Assembly: GCF_014202335.1 (NCBI RefSeq)
Contig: NZ_JACHGP010000014.1
Span: forward strand, 170,809 to 234,808
DNA length: 64,000 nt
DNA from: Mycobacterium sp. AZCC_0083
Lineage (GTDB): Bacteria > Actinomycetota > Actinomycetes > Mycobacteriales > Mycobacteriaceae
Reading direction: 5' to 3'
The notes below the pieces were generated by a model. It saw only the letters and a program-made list of their open reading frames with translations. It did not search any database and had not been told where the DNA came from. Position numbers and translations under genes: made by a program. Every line of letters begins with the position of its first letter. The first letter of the stretch is position 1. This document shows positions 7,822-15,510 of this stretch, in pieces.

Positions 7822-9672
7822 ATGGCAACCTTATTGCGCATCGCCACCGCGGGCTCAGTGGACGACGGCAAGTCGACCCTGATCGGTCGGCTGCTCTTCG
7901 ACTCCAAGGCCGTCATGGAGGACCAGCTGGCCGCGGTCGAGAAGACCTCCAAGGAGCGCGGGCACGACTACACCGACCTCGCCCTGGTGACCGACGGCCT
8001 GCGCGCCGAGCGTGAGCAGGGCATCACGATCGACGTCGCCTACCGCTACTTCGCAACGGCCAAGCGGAAATTCATCATCGCCGACACCCCAGGGCACACG
8101 CAGTACACCCGGAACATGGTGACCGGCACGTCGACGGCCCAACTGGCGATCGTGCTCGTCGACGCCCGACACGGATTGCTCGAACAGTCGCGTCGGCACG
8201 CCTTCCTGGCGTCCCTGCTGGGCATCCGCCACATCGTGCTTGCGGTCAACAAGATGGATCTGGTCGACTGGGACGAGGAGCGATTCGAGAAGATCCGCGA
8301 CGACTTCCACGAATTCGCCGCACGGCTGGACATCCACGACGTGACGTCCATCCCGCTGTCGGCGCTCAACGGCGACAACGTGGTGACCAAGTCGGATCTC
8401 ACCCCGTGGTACGAGGGCCCGGCACTGCTCACCCATCTCGAAGAGGTCTACATCGCCGGGGACCGAAACCTCGTCGACGTGCGCTTCCCGGTCCAGTACG
8501 TGATTCGGCCGCAGACCCGCGAGCACGCCGACCACCGCAGCTACGCGGGCACGGTGGCCAGCGGTGTCATGCGTCCCGGTGACGAGATCGTGGTTCTGCC
8601 AACGGGCAAGACCAGCCGCATCACCGTGATCGAGGGTCCGAGCGGTCAAGTCGCCGAGGCATTTCCGCCGATGGCGGTGTCGATCAGCCTGGCCGACGAC
8701 ATCGACATCTCCCGCGGCGACATGATCACGCGGGTCAACAACCAGCCGCACGCCACCCAGGACTTCGACGCCACCGTCTGCTGGATGGCCGACGAGACGG
8801 CGCTGGAGCCGGGCCGTGACTACGTCATCAAGCACACCACCCGCACGACGCGCGCCAAGGTGACCGCGCTGGACTACCGGCTCGACGTCAATACGCTGCA
8901 CCGCGACAAGGGCGCTACGGCGTTGAAGCTCAACGAACTCGGACGTGTCACGCTGCGCACGCAGGTGCCGTTGTTACTCGACGAGTACTCGCGCAATGCC
9001 GCCACCGGATCGTTCATCCTGATCGACCCCGACACCAACGGCACCGTCGCTGCCGGCATGGTCCGCGACACGTCACCTGCCGCAGGTCGGACGGCGAGCC
9101 CCAATGCCATTCGGCACCAGAACCTCGTCACCGCGCAGGACCGCCTGTCGCGGGGGAGCACGGTGTGGTTCACCGGGCTTTCCGGTTCGGGTAAGTCGTC
9201 GGTGGCGATGCTGGTCGAGCAGAAGCTGCTCGAAAGCGGCCGTCCCGCTTACGTTCTCGACGGCGACAACCTGCGCCACGGGCTGAACGCCGACCTCGGT
9301 TTCTCGATGGCCGACCGCGCCGAGAACCTCCGCAGGCTGGCCCACATCGCCACGCTGCTCGCCGATTCCGGGCAGATCGTGCTGGTACCCGCCATCAGTC
9401 CACTCGCGGAGCACCGCGCATTGGCCCGCAAGGTGCACGCCGACCAGGGTTACGACTTCTTCGAGGTGTTCTGCGACACCCCGATTGAGGACTGCGAACG
9501 TCGTGATCCCAAGGGCCTCTACGCGAAGGCACGGGCGGGGGAGATCACCCACTTCACCGGTATCGACAGCCCGTATCAGCGGCCGAAGAAGCCGGACCTT
9601 CGCCTCACGCCGGATCAGTCGGTGGAGGCGCTGGCACAGCAGGTCGTCGACATGATCAGCGCGCCGCGGTGA
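7822..9672 (+). CDS. cysNC: Bifunctional sulfate adenylyltransferase subunit 1 / APS kinase
   Basis: A 616-residue fusion. The N-terminal ~440 residues are the CysN GTPase with an EF-Tu-like fold (GSVDDGKST at 11-19, DTPGH, NKMD), which powers CysD. The C-terminal ~175 residues are CysC adenylylsulfate kinase (P-loop GLSGSGKS at 452-459, LDGDNLRHGLNADLGF), which makes PAPS. ATG 7822 was chosen because MATLLRIATAGS matches the family N-terminus. This start overlaps the stop of the micro-ORF in the 22-bp repeat, suggesting translational reinitiation. The cysQ start overlaps its stop by four bases. Confidence 0.97.
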   Translation: MATLLRIATAGSVDDGKSTLIGRLLFDSKAVMEDQLAAVEKTSKERGHDYTDLALVTDGLRAEREQGITIDVAYRYFATAKRKFIIADTPGHTQYTRNMVTGTSTAQLAIVLVDARHGLLEQSRRHAFLASLLGIRHIVLAVNKMDLVDWDEERFEKIRDDFHEFAARLDIHDVTSIPLSALNGDNVVTKSDLTPWYEGPALLTHLEEVYIAGDRNLVDVRFPVQYVIRPQTREHADHRSYAGTVASGVMRPGDEIVVLPTGKTSRITVIEGPSGQVAEAFPPMAVSISLADDIDISRGDMITRVNNQPHATQDFDATVCWMADETALEPGRDYVIKHTTRTTRAKVTALDYRLDVNTLHRDKGATALKLNELGRVTLRTQVPLLLDEYSRNAATGSFILIDPDTNGTVAAGMVRDTSPAAGRTASPNAIRHQNLVTAQDRLSRGSTVWFTGLSGSGKSSVAMLVEQKLLESGRPAYVLDGDNLRHGLNADLGFSMADRAENLRRLAHIATLLADSGQIVLVPAISPLAEHRALARKVHADQGYDFFEVFCDTPIEDCERRDPKGLYAKARAGEITHFTGIDSPYQRPKKPDLRLTPDQSVEALAQQVVDMISAPR

Positions 9673-10466
9673 CCGGCGGGCAGTCCGCGCAAGCGCGGCT
9701 CCAGCGAAGCGACCGGGGGTTGGCCGCAGATCACGAGCTGGCGGCACGGCTGGCCACCGAGGCGGGTGAACTGCTGCTCGGCGTGCGCATCGAGTTCGCG
9801 GAAGCCACCGTCTCCGAGCGAAAGGACGCTGGAGACAGGCGCGCTCACGAATATCTGATGAAGGCCCTTGCTGCGGAACGCCCCGAGGACGCGGTGCTCT
9901 CCGAAGAGGCCTCCGAAGAAGAGAAGGCCAATTCGGCACGGCTGAGTGCCAACCGGGTGTGGATCGTCGACCCGCTCGACGGCACGCGTGAGTTCTCCGA
10001 ACTCGGCCGCGAGGACTGGGCCGTACACGTCGCGCTGTGGGAAGCGGGCGAGTTGGTGGCAGGCGCCGTTGCGCTGCCCGCCCAAGGCGTCACCCTGGCC
10101 ACCCCCGACGTCGCCGCGCCGCCCGCAGCGCCAGCCACCCCGCGGATCGTCGTCTCGCGCACCCGCCCACCCGCGGTGGCGCTGGCCGTCCGCGACGCTC
10201 TGGGCGGCACGCTCGTCGAAATGGGTTCGGCGGGAGCCAAAGTCTCCTCGGTCGTGCAGGGCATCTCCGATGTCTACGTGCACGCAGGCGGTCAGTACGA
10301 GTGGGACTCCGCGGCGCCGGTTGCCGTGGCCCGGGCCGCAGGTCTGTTCACCTCCCGCATCGACGGCTCGCCGTTGATCTACAACCAGGTAGACGTGTCG
10401 CTACCCGACCTCATCGTGTGCCGACCGGAGTTGGCCGAGGCGGTGTTGGCCGTCACCGCAGGCTAA
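9669..10466 (+). CDS. cysQ: 3'(2'),5'-bisphosphate nucleotidase, CysQ family
   Basis: A 265-residue member of the inositol monophosphatase superfamily. It has WIVDPLDGTREFS (metal site DPLDGT, 101-106), an acidic VLSEEA metal ligand loop near 77-82, and the C-terminal GGQYEWDSAAP. It removes the 3'-phosphate from PAP/PAPS, relieving inhibition by the by-product of sulfotransfer and PAPS reduction. GTG 9669 overlaps the cysNC stop (GTGA). In M. tuberculosis the homologue is, from memory, unlinked (Rv2131c), so placement directly in the sulfate activation operon is a useful functional confirmation. Confidence 0.92.
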   Translation: MTGGQSAQARLQRSDRGLAADHELAARLATEAGELLLGVRIEFAEATVSERKDAGDRRAHEYLMKALAAERPEDAVLSEEASEEEKANSARLSANRVWIVDPLDGTREFSELGREDWAVHVALWEAGELVAGAVALPAQGVTLATPDVAAPPAAPATPRIVVSRTRPPAVALAVRDALGGTLVEMGSAGAKVSSVVQGISDVYVHAGGQYEWDSAAPVAVARAAGLFTSRIDGSPLIYNQVDVSLPDLIVCRPELAEAVLAVTAG

Positions 10467-10506
10467 TTGCCGCATGGACCTGCCCTGCGACGGTGGCAGA
10501 ATTTCG

Positions 10507-11096
10507 GTGGTGGGTTTCTACGATTGCACGTGCATGTTGACCGGCGTCAGCGTCGATCGGGTCGGCGCGCCTGCGGTGATCCTGCGGCACACGGCCACCG
10601 GGTATGAGCCGGTCGCGGCATCGAGGACTTGGTCTCCGTGATCGAACGGACCTGCTCGTGCTGGGAGCGCTACGGCAACTTCTATCCGCCATCGACCGTG
10701 CTCGACGGAGACGTCATCGTCTACGCGTTCATCGCGCAGCCCATCTGGGACGCCGTCGCCGGAAAAGCGTCGGCAGCCCCGACGCTCGAAGCGGATTTCC
10801 TCCGTGCGTTCGGTGCCAGCACGACGGCACGTGAGATCTACGACGGGCATCTGTCCGAGGTGGCCGAACAGGTGCGTCAGCTCGCGGCCGTCTCCGAGTT
10901 CGTCCGCGGGCACGAAATGCGTTGGGCGCCACCGGGTGGGCAAGAACAAAAGTATTGGATGCACAGCTACGATCAGAACAGCACGGAGGACTGGTTCGCG
11001 TTCATCGCGACTGCGCGGCTCGACTATAGCGGCGAACCGGCGATCCAGACGGCTCTCGACGTGTGCGCGGACATCGTTCGCAGATGGGCGGACTGA
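10507..11096 (+). pseudogene. Frame-broken hypothetical gene (GFYDCTCM family)
   Basis: The first part reads VVGFYDCTCMLTGVSVDRV ... TGYEPVA in one frame from GTG 10507/10510. The protein then resumes in another frame as GIEDLVSVIERTCSCWERYGNFYPP and runs to the stop at 11096. The junction is near 10610-10622. In related proteins I recall a stretch between the EPVA-like and GIEDL-like parts that is missing here, so an out-of-frame deletion fits better than a single-base slip. The C-terminal ~155 residues remain open from 10629. Function unknown; cysteine-rich N-terminus. A sequencing or assembly error cannot be excluded. Confidence 0.65.
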
Positions 11097-11117
11097 GCCC
11101 GCAGTACGCTCGACGAC

Positions 11118-11714
11118 ATGAGCAACCCGACGCTGCGTGCCCTGTCCGAGCTTCCTCTTGAGCCCGCGGCGCTGGCCGATTCGACGCTGGTCCTCATCGA
11201 CTGCCAGAAGACCTATACCTACGGCGTCATGGAACTCGAGGGCGTGCAGGCCGCACTCGACGAGGCCGCGGTGTTGCTGGACCGGGCCCGCTCGGCGGGC
11301 ATTCCGATCATCCATATTCAGCACTCCGACGGTCCGGGTTCGCTGTATGACGTCGACGGCGAGAGCGGCGCGATCGTCGCCAGGGTGGCGCCGCGCGACG
11401 GTGAACCCGTGGTGGTCAAGCAATACCCGAACTCGTTCGTGCAGACCGATCTCGAGGAGCGTCTCAAGGCGGTCGGCGCGTCGAATCTCGTCATCGCCGG
11501 CTTCATGACGCACATGTGCGTCAACTCGACCGCGCGGGGCGCCTTCAACCTCGGCTATGCGCCGACCGTGGTGGCCGCCGCAACCGCAACCCGGTCGCTG
11601 CCTGGCCTCGGCGGCGAATCGGTAGCTGCCGCGACCGTCCAGTCCGCAAGCCTGGCGGGCATCGCCGACCTGTTCGCCGTCGTGGTGCCCGACGCGGTTG
11701 CGATCCCGGACTGA
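11118..11714 (+). CDS. Isochorismatase-like cysteine hydrolase
   Basis: A 198-residue Rossmann-like hydrolase with the family triad D28 (LIDCQK), K101 (VVKQYPNSF) and C134 (MTHMCVNST), plus the conserved cis-peptide region around GFMTHMC. Such enzymes hydrolyse amides, including nicotinamide-like substrates, or the vinyl ether of isochorismate; the presence of Cys points to amide hydrolysis. A TACGCT hexamer ends 7 bases before ATG 11118, so a leaderless transcript is possible, though no clear -35 is seen. No metal-site residues of a true nicotinamidase are obvious. Substrate unknown. Confidence 0.85.
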   Translation: MSNPTLRALSELPLEPAALADSTLVLIDCQKTYTYGVMELEGVQAALDEAAVLLDRARSAGIPIIHIQHSDGPGSLYDVDGESGAIVARVAPRDGEPVVVKQYPNSFVQTDLEERLKAVGASNLVIAGFMTHMCVNSTARGAFNLGYAPTVVAAATATRSLPGLGGESVAAATVQSASLAGIADLFAVVVPDAVAIPD

Positions 11715-11802
11715 CGGCGCCCGACCTGCCTCACCAAGGCGCGCGCCATGACTGACCCTGAAAGTGCTGGTGGGGCCGGGATTTGGGGCTCAATCGGTCG
11801 CG

Positions 11803-11818
11803 TTGAACCGCAGTTCAA
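11803..11818. promoter_or_regulatory. Palindrome TTGAACCGCAGTTCAA ahead of a flavin-binding protein gene
   Basis: Perfect 6-base arms with a 4-base spacer, ending 6 bases before the next start. It resembles the mycobacterial LexA box TCGAAC-N4-GTTCGA with one symmetrical change per arm. It could be a LexA site or an operator for another dimeric regulator. Confidence 0.4.
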
Positions 11819-11824
11819 GGCATC

Positions 11825-12490
11825 ATGACGAACATGAGTCAGCCCTCGACCCGCGTTACCCGGATCAGCGAGAAACAGGACACCTCACGCCCCCGGCTCG
11901 ACGAACTCCTGGACAGCACGCCGCTGGCCACCGTCGCGCTGGTCCGCGATGGTCACCCGGTGATCTTCCCGACCGGGTTCGCCAGGATCGGCGACGAATT
12001 GGTGATCCACGGTTCGACGGGCTCGCCGTGGATGCGTGCGCTGGCCGCCGGTGCCCCAGCCGCGGTCTCGGTGACCACGCTGGACGGCGTCGTGGTGGCG
12101 CGTAGCTCATTCGAGTCGTCGTTCCAGTATCGAAGTGCCACCGTGTTCGGCGTCTTCGAGCAGGTCCCCGAGGCCGACAAGCTCGGCTACCTCGATACGG
12201 TGACCGAGAAGTTCATCCCTGGGCGCGTCGCCGAATTGCGTAAGAGCACGCGCAAGGAACTCGCCGCCACCCTGGCGTTGCGCATGCCGATCGGCGCCGA
12301 CAGCTGGTCGCTGAAGATCAGCGACGGCTGGCCAGAGGACCCGGACGAGGACGTCGCGGGCGACGCCTGGGCGGGCGTCGTGCCGATGACGGTCAACTAC
12401 GGCGAACCGCAGCCCGCACCGGACCTCACGCCGGGCATCGCGTTGCCTGGGTCGGTGCGTGCCATGACGGGCCGGCCCTCAGTCGAGTAG
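11825..12490 (+). CDS. Pyridoxamine 5'-phosphate oxidase-like flavin/F420-binding protein
   Basis: A 221-residue split-barrel protein of the NimA/PNPOx-like superfamily. It shows LATVALVRDGHPVIFPTGFARIGDELVIHGSTGS, the strand pattern that binds FMN or F420. The region between ~100 and 160 (FGVFEQVPEADK, AELRKSTRKELAATLALRMPI) matches the longer FMN-binding subgroup. ATG 11825 is used; ATG 11834 is equally possible. Its last 12 bases overlap the convergent amidohydrolase gene. The enzyme activity is not predictable; members reduce or bind small aromatics, and some detoxify nitroimidazoles. Confidence 0.8.
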   Translation: MTNMSQPSTRVTRISEKQDTSRPRLDELLDSTPLATVALVRDGHPVIFPTGFARIGDELVIHGSTGSPWMRALAAGAPAAVSVTTLDGVVVARSSFESSFQYRSATVFGVFEQVPEADKLGYLDTVTEKFIPGRVAELRKSTRKELAATLALRMPIGADSWSLKISDGWPEDPDEDVAGDAWAGVVPMTVNYGEPQPAPDLTPGIALPGSVRAMTGRPSVE

Positions 12491-13306
12491 TGCGGTGCGG
12501 CGGTACAGGTCGGTTCGCCGGTCGCCGTGAACGTCGTTGTGCTCGTTGAACTTCTTCACCCTCGACTCGGCCAGGTCGACGTCGGCGGTGACGACGCCCG
12601 GCTTGCCGAACTCGGCGATGGCCAGCGGGTAGCCGTCGGCATCGATGATCACGCTGCCGCCGATCCAGTCAACGCCGCGTTCGACGCCAGCGCGGTCACA
12701 CACCGCGATGGGCATCCGGTTCATGCCCGCGCCTGCCAGCGCGCGCACGACCTCGGTCGGCCGCTCGCCTTCCGGGCGGGGTAGCAGCGGCCAGTTGACC
12801 GGCGCGCACAGCAGGTCGGCGCCGGCCAGGGCCGCCACCCTGACCCACTCTGGGAACTCGACGTCGTAGCAGATCATCACGCCAATGCGGCCGTGCTCGG
12901 TGTCCACCAGCAACGGCAGGTCGTCGGCGCGGTCGAACACCGCGTTCTCCGCATCCCACAGGTGGGCCTTGCGATAGACGCCGCGCAACCCGGTTCTGTC
13001 GACGACCGCGGCGCTGTTGTAGACCTTGTCGCCCGCCGCTTCGGGGAATCCCGCGACGATCGTCAGGCCGAAGGCCGCTGCGAGATCGGCCCACTCGGTG
13101 ACGGCGGGGCCGTCGCGGGTCTCGGCGAGGGACGCGAGTTCGGCGCGGTCGGCGAACACATAGCCCGACGACGCCAGTTCCGGCAGCACGACGATTTGTG
13201 CGCCGTCGCGGGCGGCTCCTTCGATCGCGGCGGAGGAGGTGGTGCGGTTTCCGGTGGTGTCGCCGATGTTCAGGGGGATCTGACAGCAGGTGACGCGTGT
13301 GGTCAT
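12479..13306 (-). CDS. Carbon-nitrogen hydrolase (nitrilase superfamily amidase)
   Basis: A 275-residue single-domain enzyme with the Glu-Lys-Cys triad: E43 in VVLPELASSG, K113 in YRKAHLWD and C146 in VMICYDVEFPE. ATG 13306 gives MTTRVTCCQIPLNIGD, the normal beginning of the fold; upstream in-frame sequence belongs to the divergent promoter region. Expected to cleave an amide or nitrile in the cytoplasm; the omega-amidase and N-carbamoyl hydrolase branches are both compatible. Divergent from the Rrf2 regulator over ~90 bases, so that regulator may control it. Confidence 0.9.
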   Translation of the reverse strand: MTTRVTCCQIPLNIGDTTGNRTTSSAAIEGAARDGAQIVVLPELASSGYVFADRAELASLAETRDGPAVTEWADLAAAFGLTIVAGFPEAAGDKVYNSAAVVDRTGLRGVYRKAHLWDAENAVFDRADDLPLLVDTEHGRIGVMICYDVEFPEWVRVAALAGADLLCAPVNWPLLPRPEGERPTEVVRALAGAGMNRMPIAVCDRAGVERGVDWIGGSVIIDADGYPLAIAEFGKPGVVTADVDLAESRVKKFNEHNDVHGDRRTDLYRRTALLD

Positions 13307-13396
13307 GTGTTGATGGTGGTCTATCCGGCGCACAGGAGCGAAGAGACCCCGAGAATGGATCCGGCTTGCAGGGTTCGCGCAAAGGTCGGTGGCACA

Positions 13397-13876
13397 ATGC
13401 GCCGTATGCGGATGTCGGCGAAGGCGGAGTACGCCATCCGTGCGATGGTCCAGCTGGCAACGGTTGACGAGGGCGTGCTGGTCAAGACCGACGACCTGGC
13501 CAAGGCGCAGGGCATCCCGCCACAGTTCCTCGTCGACATCCTCTCCGACCTGCGCACGGACCGGTTGGTGCGCAGCCACCGCGGTCGCGACGGCGGCTAC
13601 GCTCTCGCCCAGCCCGCCGCCGACATCAGCATCGCCGACGTGATGCGCTGCATCGACGGCCCGCTGGCCAGCGTCCGCGACATCGCGCTCGGCGACCTGC
13701 CGTACTCCGGGCCCACCGCGGCGCTGACCGACGTGTGGCGCGCCCTGCGGGCCAGCATGCGATCAGTGCTCGAGGAGACGACGTTGGCCGACGTGGCGTT
13801 CGGGGAGTTACCCGAACACGTCAGCCGGCTGGCCGGCGATTACCTCGCGCAAGAGGAGAAGCGCGGGCACGGCTGA
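13397..13876 (+). CDS. Rrf2-family transcriptional regulator (Rv1287-like)
   Basis: A winged-helix regulator of ~159 residues. The core begins MRMSAKAEYAIRAMVQLA and continues with IPPQFLVDILSDLRTDRLVRSHRGRDGGYALA (recognition helix and wing). It closely resembles M. tuberculosis Rv1287, which I recall lying directly downstream of cysDN. Three starts are possible (13397, 13406, 13412); the third gives the usual family N-terminus. Only one cysteine is visible, in MRCIDGP, so it lacks the three-Cys iron-sulfur site of IscR/NsrR. It is more like the sulfur-responsive CymR branch. Control of the nearby cys operon is plausible but unproven. Confidence 0.9.
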   Translation: MRRMRMSAKAEYAIRAMVQLATVDEGVLVKTDDLAKAQGIPPQFLVDILSDLRTDRLVRSHRGRDGGYALAQPAADISIADVMRCIDGPLASVRDIALGDLPYSGPTAALTDVWRALRASMRSVLEETTLADVAFGELPEHVSRLAGDYLAQEEKRGHG

Positions 13877-13877
13877 T

Positions 13878-14510
13878 TCAGCGGCTGCGCAGCGCGATCC
13901 CGTCGAGCAGCATCCGAAGCCCACCGTCGAAGTCCTCCTCGACCGACGTCCGCATGGCGACCTTCGACAACGCCTCGATGTGCGGGTGCTGTTCGCCGGC
14001 GACCGCGCCGATCCGCGCGGCGGCATCCGTCGCGTCGGCCGATCGGCCACGCGCCAGCGGGCCCGCCAGCTCCGCCTGCGCCGCCCCGACGACGAAGCCC
14101 AGCACTGCGTGGAATGCGTAGAGCCGGTCCTCGTCCGCCAGCCCCGCTCGCTCCAAGGCGCCGACCAGCGCGTCGGCGATCGCGAAACCGGTGGCCGATG
14201 ACATCCGGCGGGTCAGCACCAGCGGGATGGCGGCGGGGTGGGCGCGCACACCGCTCCACATCGCGGTCGCGATCGCGTGGACGTCGCGCTTCCAATCGGA
14301 CGTTGGGGCGGGCACGGCGACGTCGGCGACCACGGCGGCGACGACGAGTTCCTCCAGCCCCTCCTTGTCGGCGACGTAGTTGTAGACGGTCATCGGCCCG
14401 GTTCCGAGCGCGGCGGCCAACGAACGCATGCTGAGCGCACCCAGTCCGGATTCGTCGACGATTCCCAAAGCCGCAGTGGCGATTTCGTCGACCGTGAATC
14501 GCGCTCTCAC
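13878..14510 (-). CDS. TetR/AcrR-family repressor
   Basis: A 210-residue regulator. The HTH lies in the first ~50 residues (ALSMRSLAAALGTGPMTVYNYVADKEGLEELV). The C-terminal domain has the TetR_C-like DVHAIATAMWSGVRAHPAAIPLVL pattern. GTG 14510 is preferred because GGGAGGAAAC lies immediately upstream; ATG 14522 would place that site inside the gene. Divergent from an alpha/beta hydrolase across a region carrying a large inverted repeat, so autoregulation and repression of the hydrolase operon are likely. Stop lies one base from the convergent Rrf2 gene. Confidence 0.9.
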   Translation of the reverse strand: MRARFTVDEIATAALGIVDESGLGALSMRSLAAALGTGPMTVYNYVADKEGLEELVVAAVVADVAVPAPTSDWKRDVHAIATAMWSGVRAHPAAIPLVLTRRMSSATGFAIADALVGALERAGLADEDRLYAFHAVLGFVVGAAQAELAGPLARGRSADATDAAARIGAVAGEQHPHIEALSKVAMRTSVEEDFDGGLRMLLDGIALRSR

Positions 14511-14537
14511 GTTTCCTCCCATGCGGGACCTTGACAA

Positions 14538-14580
14538 GTACAACGTACGTGATGCAGTGTAGCGAATACGTACACCGTAC
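14538..14580. promoter_or_regulatory. Probable TetR operator, divergent promoter region
   Basis: GTAC-N3-GTACGT (14538-14550) and its inverted partner ACGTAC-N3-GTAC (14568-14580) flank a 17-base spacer. Each arm contains its own short palindrome (ACGTACGT at 14543-14550, TACGTA at 14567-14572). A TTGACA at 14531-14536 overlaps the left side and could be the -35 of the hydrolase promoter. Confidence 0.65.
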
Positions 14581-14595
14581 CTATCGAGGAGGGTC

Positions 14596-15510
14596 ATGCC
14601 CGGCTCAGCATCCACGAAGATTCCGACCCATCGCGTCGACTTCCCGTCCGGCGGAACCACGTGCGCGGCATGGTTGACGTTGCCCGCCGGGGCAGGGCCG
14701 CACCCTGCCGTGGTGCTGGTCCACGGTCTCGGCGCGACGCACGACATGATGCTGGCGCAATACGAGCAGCACTTCGCGGCAGCGGGCATCGCGACGCTGG
14801 CGTTCGACTACCGCCACACCGGAGCCTCCGACGGGCAACCGCGACAACGCATCTCGATGCCCCGACAGCGGGCCGACGTCGCCGCGGCACTGGCCTACCT
14901 CGGCAAGCGGTCCGACGTCGACCCGGCACGGCTCGCGCTATGGGGGACCAGCCTCGGCGGCATGAACGTGGTCCGTGTGGCCGCCACCCGGCCCGACCTC
15001 GCGGCCGCCGTGATCCAGTGCCCGATCGTGCACGGGCCGGGTGCGGCACGCAGCCTTGGCATCTCGGGTCCACTGCGGCTGACCCCAGCCATCGTCGAGG
15101 ACGCCGTGCGCGCAGTGACCCGCCGCGGCCGCAGGCACGTGCCCATCGTCGGCCCGCCGGGCAGCCTCGCGATGGTGACCGCGCCAGGAGCGGAGGCCGG
15201 CTGGAACTCCACCGTCCCGCCCGGCTGTGGCTTCGACAACCGGATCGCCGCGGCCGACGCGGTGGCGATGGTGACCACGTCGGCGTTGCGGTGCGCCCGC
15301 CGCGTCACCGCGCCGCTCCTAGTCTGCGTCTGCGACGAGGAGAACCTGATGAACCCGCGCTACGCGGCGCTGGTGGCGTGGCGTGCACCGAACGGGGTGG
15401 CCCGGCACTACGCGTCGGACCACTTCGCGATCTACCACCCGCCGCTGGTCAGTCGGGTGCTCGCCGACCAGACGGCCTTCCTCAAGGAGCACCTCGATGT
15501 CCAGTCGTGA
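14596..15510 (+). CDS. Alpha/beta hydrolase
   Basis: A 304-residue cytoplasmic hydrolase. The oxyanion-hole segment is VLVHGLGATHD (41-50). The nucleophile elbow is GTSLGG with S119, the acid is likely in VCVCDEENLMNP, and the histidine is in YASDHFAIYHPP. Family relatives are annotated as peptidases or lipases of the S9/X-Pro type. A GAGGAGGG ribosome site precedes ATG 14596. The gene is divergent from the TetR repressor and overlaps the next gene by 14 bases, so the two form a small TetR-controlled operon. Substrate unknown. Confidence 0.88.
   Translation: MPGSASTKIPTHRVDFPSGGTTCAAWLTLPAGAGPHPAVVLVHGLGATHDMMLAQYEQHFAAAGIATLAFDYRHTGASDGQPRQRISMPRQRADVAAALAYLGKRSDVDPARLALWGTSLGGMNVVRVAATRPDLAAAVIQCPIVHGPGAARSLGISGPLRLTPAIVEDAVRAVTRRGRRHVPIVGPPGSLAMVTAPGAEAGWNSTVPPGCGFDNRIAAADAVAMVTTSALRCARRVTAPLLVCVCDEENLMNPRYAALVAWRAPNGVARHYASDHFAIYHPPLVSRVLADQTAFLKEHLDVQS

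Noticed and set aside
9690..9720. GCGCAAGCG-containing sequence near the cysQ start as a third copy of the 22-bp repeat
   Set aside because: Only a short palindromic core is similar; it is not at a stop codon in the TGATGA form and does not match beyond a few bases.
12893..13396. In-frame upstream extension of the Rrf2 gene
   Set aside because: It runs antisense through the carbon-nitrogen hydrolase gene; the family N-terminus begins at 13397-13412.
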